From NCBI GenBank assembly GCA_963681505.1, contig OY811986.1:2423554-2487553 (forward strand): a stretch of DNA of 64,000 bases. Reading direction: 5' to 3'. This stretch comes from Eunapius fragilis. Lineage: Eukaryota > Porifera > Demospongiae > Spongillida > Spongillidae. The position numbers and the translations under genes are program-made. Below are positions 44,300-54,300 of the stretch, piece by piece (the first letter of the stretch is position 1; each line of letters starts with the position of its first letter). Below the pieces are notes generated by a model that was given only the letters and a program-made list of their open reading frames with translations, did not search any database and was not told the DNA's origin.

Positions 44300-46262
44300 T
44301 ATATACATAATACACACCAACATGTTATTATTATTTAACTAAAGTCAGAAGGGATCACAGTCCTAGCCAGTATGGCCCTTGCTATGGCTCTCACCAGGGT
44401 GATATTCAACCTTCCAAACATGTCACTGATCACCCTGGCTTTACGAAATGAGGAAGAGCCAAAGGCCAAGCGTGTGGCCAGTAGAGCAAAGGTTCCTCTT
44501 GCTTCCTCACCCCAATTGCAGTAAGTTTCTACTGCTAGAGGCACACACCTCCAGCCTAGTTCAGCACATTTAGGGTCATTGGCTGTGTGCTTTCTGTTTT
44601 CTGCAGCTTCAGCAGCAGCACCCACCCTCCTACTTGCCTCAGCCAAAATAGCAGGGGTAAGAGGAGATGTGACCGTGATGTCAAAGGCCGCCGGCTTGCC
44701 TTGAGCCCAGTCCCTCACTAGCACATCAGCTGGGCGAGCGCGATCCAGTCCTGGAGTGAGGCCACTTCCAGCTTCTAACCTTGCTGCAATGTGGGCTTGG
44801 TGGCAAAAGCTCAGAAAGACATCACGCAACCTATTGTGACGTATAACTACATCGCCACCACGCCGGCAGGTAGCTGCATGATGGCCTAGAGGGTCCAATG
44901 CCACATCAGGGCAGAGACCACATGAAGAGCCTCTGGAGGTGTCCAAGCCCAACCACCACTTCACTGCTATCTGAAGCTCATTGGGATCTAAATGTAGCCC
45001 AAGACCTATAGAAGGCACAACTGAGAGCCAAGAGGCTGCATGGGGTGCAGATGTAGAAAGAAGACGTGCTTTGTCTGCGTCAGTTGCAGCTGCAATTACA
45101 AGCCCAAAAGAGTGGTCATCCAGCCTCTGAGACAAGATTCTCTGTGGGATCGGGGAAGCTAAAATAGACTCCACAGAGATGCCATCTGGAGGTGAGACCA
45201 AACCATTGTACTTGACAATTGACCGCATCAGGTGAGGGTTGTCAGCACTCCCCAGGCCAGAAAAGCTCAGTGATGCAATGTATGCCGCACAGGAATGGTG
45301 TGAAATTGAGCGCAGACCAAGGCCACCATAGCTCAAGCCAAGTTGAGCCTGTTTCCAGGCTACATCAGAAATGTCCGTGGCTACACAGTTTGAAAAACAC
45401 ATCCTGACATCCCTGTCAAAGGACTCCAGGGAGCTAAAGGCAAGGTGAGGGGGTGTTGTTCGAGCCACATGCACCATTTTGCAGAAGCCACCACACAAAC
45501 GCACGAGGATAAGAGCTACCTGAGGATCAATACTGGCAACCTCTTCCAATTTAGAAAGCAGCTTTGAGGCAATCTTGCGCCTAGAAGCAATGAACTTTGA
45601 GCAAAACAAGAAGTCACCTATGGGGGCCCCAAGTATCTCCAAATGTGGCACCTGAGAACTCTTTATCATCACCGGGAAGGTGCTGCTCAGCTCATTACGA
45701 CTATACAGCTCACATTTGGCAAGGTTGATAAAAATACCAAAAGGAGGACCCAATTCTTCAATCAAGTGCATCGCTCTAAGTACTGCAGATTTAGGGCCAG
45801 CCAGCACCCCATCATCCAGGAACCATGCATTGAAAAGCATCTCAATGCATTCAACATCCACATCGACTGCGGAGATGATTTTTTGGAGCACGAGAGCAAA
45901 AAGTAAAGGGCCTAGTGGGTCCCCCTGCTGAACCCCTGATTCTGAAGACACACGGCCCATCGGATGCCACAGTACTGAATGTGTACCATAGCACCATAAT
46001 ACCCAAGGTAGGAGTTCAGGGAAGAGAGAAGCGCATTCATCCAGGATGGCTTGCCTTGAGACCAAGTTGAAGGCGTTCCTCATGTCTACCTTGAGCACCA
46101 CGAAATCCTCATCATCCCAGTGGTCCTCAATGCACTTCCTCAGGCCATGGATGATCTTCTCTGATCCTGCACTACATGCTACTCCAAACTGAAGTGGGTG
46201 GAAAAGCTCAGATGCCTTGTCCTTGATGACAGCACACAGGCATTTCCCCGTCAACCTCCTTA
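44300..46262 (-). CDS. RLE-type non-LTR retrotransposon copy F, long open frame
   Basis: The open frame 46254-44335 (639 codons) begins inside the reverse transcriptase and is otherwise uninterrupted. Motif A is VLKVDMRNAFNLVSR, motif B is SGVQQGDPLGPLLFALVL and motif C is AWFLDDGVLAG (Phe-Leu-Asp-Asp). After the RT comes LHLDPNELQIAVKWWLGL, then a CxxC...H...C zinc-binding block, CGLCPDVALDPLGHHAATC. A PD-(D/E)XK-like segment follows, RPADVLVRDWAQGKPAAFDI. The C-terminus is KCAELGWRCVPLAVETYCNW to LVRAIARAILA. RT then CCHC-type finger then restriction-like endonuclease is the layout of R2/CRE-group elements (family knowledge); assignment to that group is inference. The N-terminus and 5' UTR are missing: the 5' edge joins (AAT)n at about 46270. 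It is not autonomous but is the best-preserved copy. Confidence 0.85.
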
Positions 46263-46361
46263 ATGTCTCCCCATTATTATTTTATTTTATTTTTAAAGGA
46301 TAAACACAATTACTTTATTATAAGAGTAACTAACTTACAATTATTATTATTATTATTATTA
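46263..46361. repeat. AT-rich and (ATT)n border
   Basis: ATTATT and TTTTATTTTATT sequence at 46273-46300, and (ATT)n at 46338-46361. It separates copy F from the next short fragment. Confidence 0.7.
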
Positions 46362-46548
46362 TGATCTTAATAACAGTAATAAAACTGTATAAAACAATAC
46401 ATAAACAGTAATAAACGCACATTTATTATCACTATTATAATAACCTTAAAAATCAGTAGTATAAGGTGAAAAAAGTGTTCCTAGGATGGAGGCAGCATTG
46501 CCCCTTTGTACAGCCACTGAAAGACGTTGGAGCAGATAGCTGTATATA
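46362..46548 (-). mobile_element. RLE-type retrotransposon copy I (3' end only)
   Basis: The minus strand reads YSYLLQRLSVAVQRGNAASI LGT-like codons, a divergent version of the family C-terminus (YGRLNLTLVRANARAIL in other copies), followed by 3' UTR. It is flanked by ATT runs at 46549-46574 and 46338-46361. Confidence 0.55.
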
Positions 46549-46574
46549 TTATTATTATTATTATTATTATTATT

Positions 46575-46675
46575 GATTATTGAGCAAGAAACAATAGTAC
46601 ACCACTCACAAGAACAAAGAACTAACTACATTACACTACACTACACACAATTATTATTATTATTATTATTAATAC
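46575..46675. repeat. 3' UTR-like remnant and (ATT)n
   Basis: 46577-46647 resembles 48250-48295 (GTACACCA...AAGAACTAACTACA...ACACTACACTA), i.e. 3' UTR-derived sequence of this family. (ATT)n follows at 46650-46672 and forms the 5' border of copy G. Confidence 0.5.
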
Positions 46676-48240
46676 ATGATGATGGAGTCCTTGCTGGAAC
46701 CAGTTTTTCTGTCAGAGCTGCCCTGGATGTCATTTCATCATTGGGTCCTTCTCTTGGGCTATACATCAACTTTGCAAAATGTGAGGTGTTTGGCAAGGCA
46801 GAGCTATCTGCATTCCCATCTGAGATCACTAAACGATATCACACTCCTCAACTTGAAATTTTGGGTGCACCAATAGGTGATGAGGAATTTTGTAATAACT
46901 TTGTGATCAACAAACAGTCAAGTGTTTCTTTCCTTCTCCAGCAGTTACAAGTGTTGGAAAACCCCCAGCTAGCACTTGCATTGTTACGAAAGTGTGCAGC
47001 ATTTTGCAAAATGACACACATCTCACGTGTTACCCCTCCAACCTTAATAAAGTCATCATTGTCTGAATTTGATGATAGCATTCACCACTGTTTCACAGAG
47101 TGCTTGGCCCTCAATCTGTCACCACAAAGTTCAGGTTGGAAGCAAGCCTGCTTAAGCCTTAGCAGAGGAGGGCTTGGTTTAAGATCAGTAGCTGTTCACT
47201 CCACAGCAGCATATCTAGGCTCAGTTAGTTCCTCTTCCCCAGACTTGGCATCTAGCCAGTATGTTATAGATGCACTTAACCTGTTCAATCTCCAAGTTTC
47301 TGCTGAGGATACTGTATCTATTCCGTTGCCAACGAACTCTCATTTTCAGCATGATTTGTCACAACGAATTGAGAATTGCCAATTCCATGCACTGTATAAC
47401 TCTGGCAGTCTGGCCGATCGGGCCCGCTTACTCTCAATTTCATCGGTGCATGCCTCCTCATGGCTTCAGGTGGTTCCCTCCCCTAGGCAGGGCTGCGACT
47501 TGACTACAAGCGAAATGCAGTGGGGCATCAAATGGTGGCTTGGTCTTCCTCTAACACCTGAATTAGGGGTATGTGCTTATTGTCCAGACAAAGCTCTGGA
47601 TGCACACCATGCTGTTACTTGCAAGTTTGGGGGAGATGTAGTGGCGCGCCACAATGCTCTGCGCAATGCTATTTTTGATTTTTGCAAGCGAGCCCTTCTG
47701 AACCCAAAATTGGAAGCAGGTGCAGGTTTGGGTCATGAAAGGAGACTAACTAGACCTGCAGACATACTCATCCCAAGCTGGTCCAATAGTGATAAGCCTG
47801 CAGCCATTGATGTGTCCATCACCTCTCCGCTTAAATCAAACATTTTGTCTGAAGCGGGTGTGGTGGCAGGTGCAGCAGCAAGGCAAACAGAAGAGAGAAA
47901 GCATATATCCAATGATACTATCTGCGCCGAATTGGGAAGGAAGTGTGTACCATTAGTGTTGGAGACGTTTGGTGCTTGGGGAAGAACTGCAGGCCAGTTT
48001 TTTGGAGAACTCGCATCACGACTTGCGGCTCAAAGCCATTCCTCAAAGACTATAATGTTGAATAACATCTATGGGAGACTAAGCCTCACACTAGTTCGAG
48101 CCAATGCCCGTGCTTTCAATGCTAGGGTGGCTACAACAATGGACTTGCTTGAAGGCTAGGGTAGTTTTATGCAAGTTCGTGTGTAGCAACGTGTATATAT
48201 GTGCATTTATTTTATTGTTTATTATTTAATCATTAAAAAA
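46676..48240 (+). CDS. RLE-type retrotransposon copy G (plus strand)
   Basis: The only copy in the plus orientation. The frame is open from within the (ATT)n run to 48159. Family sequence starts abruptly at the RT active site, HDDGVLAGTSFSVRAALDVI, then LGLYINFAKCEVF, EILGAPIGDEEF and MQWGIKWWLGLPL. The finger is CAYCPDKALDAHHAVTC, followed by RPADILIPSWSNSDKPAAID and VSITSPLKSNIL, ending LTLVRANARAFNARV. The protein is clearly diverged from copy F. The ATG of the open frame lies in flanking repeat, so it is not a genuine start. No RT motifs A or B are present. The 3' end is A/T-rich at about 48203-48240. Confidence 0.8.
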
Positions 48241-48412
48241 AATAAAAATACATGAATAGTACACCAAAGAACTAACTACAATACACTACACTATTGTAAA
48301 CTAAACAAAAAGTCTATTCATGAGCTAACTCTCTTCCCATGATGGCCCTTGCCACAGACCTCACCAGTGACAGGTTGAGGCGTCCATAAATTTCAGCAAC
48401 CATTTTGGGTTT
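48241..48412 (-). mobile_element. RLE-type retrotransposon copy H (3' end only)
   Basis: The minus-strand codons PKMVAEIYGRLNLSLVRSVA to RAIMGRELAHE (48405-48314) are the family C-terminus, followed by a 3' UTR to about 48245. The 5' edge joins a short ATT run (48416-48423), then the (ATGT)n microsatellite. Confidence 0.7.
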
Positions 48413-48487
48413 GATTATTATTATGTATGTATGTATGTATGTATGTATGTATGTATGTATGTATGTATGTATGTATGTATGTATGTA

Positions 48488-48520
<33 letters not shown>

Positions 48521-48680
48521 ATGTATGTATGTATGTATGTATGTATGTATGGATGCATGTATGTATGTATGTATGTATGTAATGTATGCATGCATGCATG
48601 CATGTACGTACGTACGTACAGACAGACACCAGACACACACACACACACACACACATACACACACACACACACACACCAGA
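48413..48680. repeat. (ATGT)n and (AC)n microsatellite
   Basis: (ATGT)n with a GTGT core (48424-48600), a (CGTA)n/GACA transition, then (AC)n (48629-48677). In the plus orientation it is the complement of the (ACAT)n tract at 38625-39008, so the two face each other across the 9.4-kb nested block. Confidence 0.95.
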
Positions 48681-48686
48681 TGGGAG

Positions 48687-49016
48687 CCATTACCAGCTCG
48701 ATGATGCACTGTGAAGTCATATTCTGACAAGATCTCGAGCCACCTAACAAACTGTCCATTAGGATCTTTAAAATGACTCAGCCAACACAGTGCACTATGG
48801 TCTGTCCAGATCAAAAATGAACGGCCCCATAAATAAGGCTTAAAATGCTGCACTGCCCACACCAAGACTAACATTTCCCTATGGGTGACACAATACTGGT
48901 GTTTGGTTTTAGTCAGTACCCAGCTTGCATAGGCTACCACCTGTCTATCATTGTCCTGAGAGAGAACAGCACTAATGCCCTTCTAACTAGCATCCGTGTC
49001 CAATGTGAATTCCAAA
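48687..49016 (-). pseudogene. Ty3/gypsy-like RNase H region
   Basis: The minus-strand frame shows EFTLDTDAS (near 49010), a stop codon one position later, then KGISAVLSQDND, VVAYASWVLTKTKHQYCVTH, REMLVLVWAVQHFKPYLW, FLIWTDHSALCWL and ILSEYDFTVHHRAGNGSH. These are the Asp, Glu and Asp positions of a retroviral-type RNase H as found in Ty3/gypsy pol. Coding stops at the (AC)n tract (48680), and the following residues of the polyprotein resume at about 38412. Upstream the frame is cut by a TTAA-flanked insertion and resumes for a few codons beyond 50378. RT and protease are not found. Confidence 0.8.
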
Positions 49017-50377
49017 TTAATGTTTAATCTCCCGCAATCCTTATTTAAGGATGGCCATCCTTAAATAAGGATGATGACCACTTTCTAAAAGAATGATGTA
49101 CTCTTGATGCTTTGTTTTATATTAGTGATTCACTAGATTCAAGATCATGCAGATCAGTGATACTGCCGCGATTAAAACAGGTTTGGCTTGCTCAAAAACC
49201 GGTATTACAGTGTAAATACGGCGAAACCGCCATTTGCCGCTGGCGATATAGTAGTGAGCAAATTAACTCAAAGCGACGTATGGCAAGGAAGGACAGGTTT
49301 CTGGTAGCTCTAGGAGTAGAATATACACTGACAGATGGATCTGTGGAACAATATCCACGGCTTCAACAATCTACGCTCACGTACCGGCCATGCAGTATAC
49401 TTCCAAAGATCGAAGCGATTGTATAACTCGAAAGCGTCAAGCTAAGTAACCCTGCTTAGATACCGAGGGAGCCACAGAAAGCGACGGATGTAGTTCCTCA
49501 ATACGGATGGATGACATACATGTAGGCCCAGATGACCAAAGCGGCAGCACTGCATGATTCGTCAAATGACAGTGACAGCGACGGCAACAGTAGGCCTAGG
49601 CAATATGGCGTGGTCTCCTCGAGTCTAATTAATTGGGACTAAGCTACACTAAGCTCGAACACATATCGTATGCCAATTGGCAAATGGCAATGCTTCCTAG
49701 ATCTCCCGACCCCCCTTCAATGCACCATTGTATATAGTACCATAGCTCTATTATCTATGATAGTACTGTACTCAATGATTGAACTAGAAAGCACACCGTT
49801 CGATGGAGCGGCGGCAGAGCACTCAGATGCAGTGCACGTGGTTTCGGTGAGGCTAGGGTAGGTCCATGCTGGCGTTTGAGCAGAAGCAAGCATCTACAAC
49901 AGTACTACACGTCATTATACCAGAGATAATATATAATTATCTCTGATTATACAAATGCTTGATATTAATTTTTAAGAGTTATGGTGTAAAAAAGCATAAC
50001 TTATTAACCACAAGTTATTTCTTCGACGAATCAGGTTGTGAGTATAGCTGGATCAACTGGCTATCAGAGAAAATCAAGAGTTTTAAAACTATTATGGTTT
50101 TATGGTCAATAATCTTTACTGTTGTGATCCTTATTTAAGGATGGTGTCAATCCTTAAATAAGGATGTGCCACTTCCTCCCTGTTTTACCACATGGACATT
50201 GATCATATTGACATCATTTAAAGTTCGTTATGGAGGCTAATCAGTATACAATTGACCAATAGCATTTATTTTATCTTACTTACTTGGTTAGCAAAAATAT
50301 GCAGTGTAAAAGATGATCCTTATTTAAGGATAATGACATCCTTAAATAAGGATTTTTCCCTGGAGATTAAACATTAA
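49017..50377. mobile_element. TTAA-flanked element with paired palindromes
   Basis: TTAA lies at both edges (49017-49020 and 50374-50377), followed inward by TGTTTAATCTCC and its reverse complement. A pair of palindromes ATCCTTATTTAAGGAT and ATCCTTAAATAAGGAT separated by 4-7 bp occurs just inside each end (49038-49073, 50314-50352), and a third pair lies at 50128-50166. A 104-codon ORF (49112-49426) inside has no recognised domain. Excising the segment with one TTAA rejoins the gypsy RNase H frame (SFN/LEFTLDTDAS), so it is a real insertion. TTAA targeting suggests piggyBac-like mobilisation (inference), although the terminal sequence is not a familiar piggyBac end. Confidence 0.65.
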
Positions 50378-50409
50378 AGGAAGTACTCAAAGCATACTTA
50401 ATTCCATCT

Positions 50410-51030
50410 TTCAACCCTTAGACATAAGTGTGGTGAGAGGTCATCGTTTTCCGGGAGGTTTATAGGAGAGCCGGAATGATAGCACAAGCCAATTTGTTGA
50501 GTCTAAGATCAAAGAATGGACTGCAAGTATCATCACACTGAGCAAAGTGATCAAATCAATGTACCCTCATGCTGCTTTTGCTGCTTTGTCAAAATCCCTA
50601 CAACTTGAGTGGACCAGCATATCTGCAAAGGGTAGTGCCTGATTGTGGGGCTGATTATGCTCTATTTGGGATGCTCTGAACCAGTCTTTTTAGTCAGCTG
50701 TATTTGATGGAGCTATCTCTGAAACTGAAAAGCAGTTTATTCACACTCCCTGTTCGAATGAGTGGTATGGGAGTACACAGTCCAATTGAAACAGCTGATG
50801 TGAAGTATTCAAACTCATGGTGGCTTAATCTATATAGGAAATAATGTATAGTTCGCAATTCAAAGTTAGAGTCAATAAATTCAGTTGCGAAAAAAAGGCT
50901 GTTCCAAAAGGAACTGAATTTAGATAGTGTTCGGGCAGCGAACATAAAAGGAATTAGGTATGCATGCATGCGGCATGTGCATGATGAAATTTACCGTTAC
51001 TACCTGAAGCTTGAGGCAGTTACAGGAGAA
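50410..51030 (+). pseudogene. Retroelement fragment (post-RT region)
   Basis: Plus-strand frame blocks match the same retroelement protein class as the fragment at 28160-28515, but a more N-terminal part: SKIKEWTASIITLSKVIKSM, YPHAAFAALSKSLQLEWTSI, then FTLPVRMSGMGVHSPIETAD and VKYSNSWWLNLYRK. Several stops and frame changes separate the blocks. It lies about 0.36 kb upstream of RTK2. No catalytic RT motif is present. Confidence 0.6.
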
Positions 51031-51386
51031 TGAATATAAGGGAGAATTTAGCATTGTTATAAAGAAGAAGCACCTCTATATTCGATTTTTCTGCTAGGAA
51101 ACAAGCTCAATATTCACTCAGTAAAGCCCTAGTGAACACTGTCCGGCTTTTTAAGGGGAAGCAATTTTTGCTTGTATACACCTCCTAGAATATTCGGATC
51201 GATCAACATTGGGAAATAAAAGATAGTGCATGGCGAAAGGGATGCATATGGTTATGACTACCATGGGACCGAGAATACTGTATATATGTCACTTCCGGAA
51301 TGCATATTTATGTATATTTTATATATATATATATACTCTCGGCGCAACTGAATTTTACAAATAATAGTAATAAGCTAGCATTAGCT
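51031..51386. other. Intergenic DNA upstream of RTK2
   Basis: It contains a (TA)n run (51323-51336) about 50-60 bp before the chosen start codon. No other promoter element was recognised. Confidence 0.3.
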
Positions 51387-54300
51387 ATGCGTGGAGTCAG
51401 TCTGCTGGTTCTCGTTTACTTAGCCGTATTAGACAGAACTCGCTGTGCGGACCCTGCACATGAATTGACTGCAACTGCTTGTCTTTTGCGCAAAAATGAT
51501 ACCTTAAAGTCGCAGTTCCAGCGGTCAGTCAAGCTGCAGTACAACGTCACGAACAGTAACAGTAAGTGCAAATATATTTAGATATATACGATCTGTTTGC
51601 GGCGCTGCCTCTCTATCACCTCGATTAATTGCAGATCGCTTCGCTGTCGTCAAGTTGAATCAGTTAAACGCAGTACGGTGCTATGCAGCAACGTGTGGGA
51701 ATGCAACGATATCCGATGTGACGTGGTGTGTGCACATCTACCATCCTACGCAAGAGGTTCGCATGTGCCTCAATGAGAGCGGGGTCGTCAGCCAGACTCC
51801 CTTGGCCGCTGCTCTGAAGCTTGATGCACAGTTCGACCTTAGGAAGGTACGCTACCAGCTCCTGCAGTAACGTGCAAGAGAATGCATTATTATCCGTTTT
51901 GGATGCGCAGGATTGCGATCTCTTTAAGTCTCCGTACGGATGCCTGTGGACGACGAACACACAGTTCTATTTGAACGCTGCCTACTTCGTTTGTAGTGTG
52001 GAAACTTATAGCTGTGCCGATCGTGCCTTTGTTGAAGTGATTGTGGACGGTGCGCTCGTATTCATTATTGTAGAACCTTTATTCAAATATATTTGTTTTT
52101 CCTTCTTCTAATTATCTAGCAAGCACAGCAACAATCAGAGTAACAGAGCTCCCAGAGTCTCCTACAAGTATTACTATAGGCCAAAGTGCTGTTCTGAAAT
52201 GCAACGCCACTGTCACCGCTTCTATCGGATACATGGAATGGTCGCGCAACGGAACTGGTTATGACATGATTATGGAGGATCCGTACTGCATCCCTTCGGC
52301 CAACACTACAGTAAGCGTCCAGTGTTTATGCGTTTTCGTACTTGCTCGCTCATTGGTGGGCTTTTTCAAAGTGCGACGTAGACAATACCCTGACCGCTGC
52401 AAAGGCAAAGCTTCAGAGGGTGCGGCCATATTTGGTGAGGTACTCATACCCGCTCTGTGGCGGAGTGCAGGTAGACATGGTGGCCTATCTCGTGATCGAT
52501 AATGTCACCGCGACAGACGCGGGAGAGTACAGTTGCTCTGCAACATATTTCCTCCGTGCAAGAGGTACTTCAGAAACGTATTACGTGAATATTACTACAG
52601 GTATTTGTTCGCAATTTGATCCAGAGGTGTATGCATTGACTTTGATCATCTGTTTAGTTCTAAGTGCTAAGGGCACGCAAACGCCCATACCCACTGTGCA
52701 CTCTGTTGAAGGTATGAACGTGTGCGTGTTTGTTGACCGGTTCCTGTAAATTAAGCAAATGATTGCACCCTCTGCTTAACACCAGATATGGTTGCTGTGT
52801 CGTTGGCACCAGGTGAGTCCAATATAGCACCCTTGTCACTTTAGATGCCATTAATGGAGTTGCATCTCCTCACAGTGCATGACAACCTCAATGCAGTCTA
52901 CATATCTGTCCCGATCTCCATGATGTGTTTGATACTGCTGCTGATATGTGTCATCGTGTTAGTCCTGCATATGAAGAACAAGAAGTCAAGTAAAAGGATA
53001 CAGGCAAAGGATATTGTAATTTATGAGAAAGAACTGGGCACCTTCTCGCATAAGATGAATGTCCTTCAAAACGACTTGTCTGGTATTCCAGACCTTTGGG
53101 AATTTCCTAGAGAGAGGCTCCATATCCAAAGCAACAAATTGCTAGGTGAGCCAGTTGTGAAAGACTACTTTGATTAGCCTTAGTAAATTGCTGCACTGTA
53201 ACAGTGTACCGTTAAACTCATGGACTAGGCTCATGGACTAGGCTCATGGACTAGGCTCATGGGCTAGGCTCATGGGCTAGGCTCATGGACTAGGCTCATG
53301 GGCTAGGCTCATGGGCTAGGCTCATGGGCTAGACTCGTGGGCTAGGCTCATGGGCTAGGCTCATGGGCTAGGCTCATGGGCTAGGCTCATGGACTAGGCT
53401 CATGGGCTAGGCTCATGGACTAGGCTCATGGGCTAGGCTCATGGACTAGGCTCATGGGCTAGGCTCATGGGCTAGACTCATAGGCTAGGCTCATGGGCTA
53501 GGCTCATGGGCTAGGCTCATGGACTAGGCTCATGGACTAGGCTCATGGGCTAGGCTCATGGACTAGGCTCATGGGCTAGGCTCATGGACTAGGCTCATGG
53601 GCTGGACTCGTGGGCTAGGCTCATGGGCTAGGCTCATGGACTAGGCTCATGGACTAGGCTCATGGACTAGGCTCATGGGCTAGGCTCATGGGCTAGGCTC
53701 ATGGGCTAGGCTCATGGGCTGGGCTCATGGACTAGGCTCATGGGCTAGACTCATGGACTAGGCTCATGGGCTAGGCTCATGGACTAGGCTCATGGACTAG
53801 GCTCATGGGCTAGGCTCATGGACTAGGCTCATGGGCTAGGCTCATGGACTAGGCTCATGGACTAGGCTCATGGACTAGGCTCATGGGCTAGGCTCATGGG
53901 CTAGGCTCATGGGCTAGGCTCATGGGCTGGGCTCATGGACTAGGCTCATGGGCTAGACTCATGGACTAGGCTCATGGGCTAGGCTCATGGACTAGGCTCA
54001 TGGACTAGGCTCATGGACTAGGCTCATGGGCTAGGCTCATGGGCTGGGCTCATGGACTAGGCTCATGGGCTAGGCTCATGGGCTAGGCTCATGGGCTAGG
54101 CTCGTGCACTAGGCTCATTCCAACTCATGGGTACTTACTTATGGAGTGTTTCCATTCTTAGGGAAGGGTGCATTTGGTAAGGTCTTCAAAGCACTTGCCA
54201 ATGGGATTAATCCTGACACACCAGAGAGGAACACTGTGGCTGTAAAAATGGTCAAAGGTACAGCCGGGACCACAGCGTCTCTCTCAGTGAGCCATAGAGA

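Noticed and set aside
53215..54117. CRISPR-like or satellite array
   Set aside because: A continuous 13-bp tandem repeat without unique spacers inside a eukaryotic intron; it is a minisatellite.
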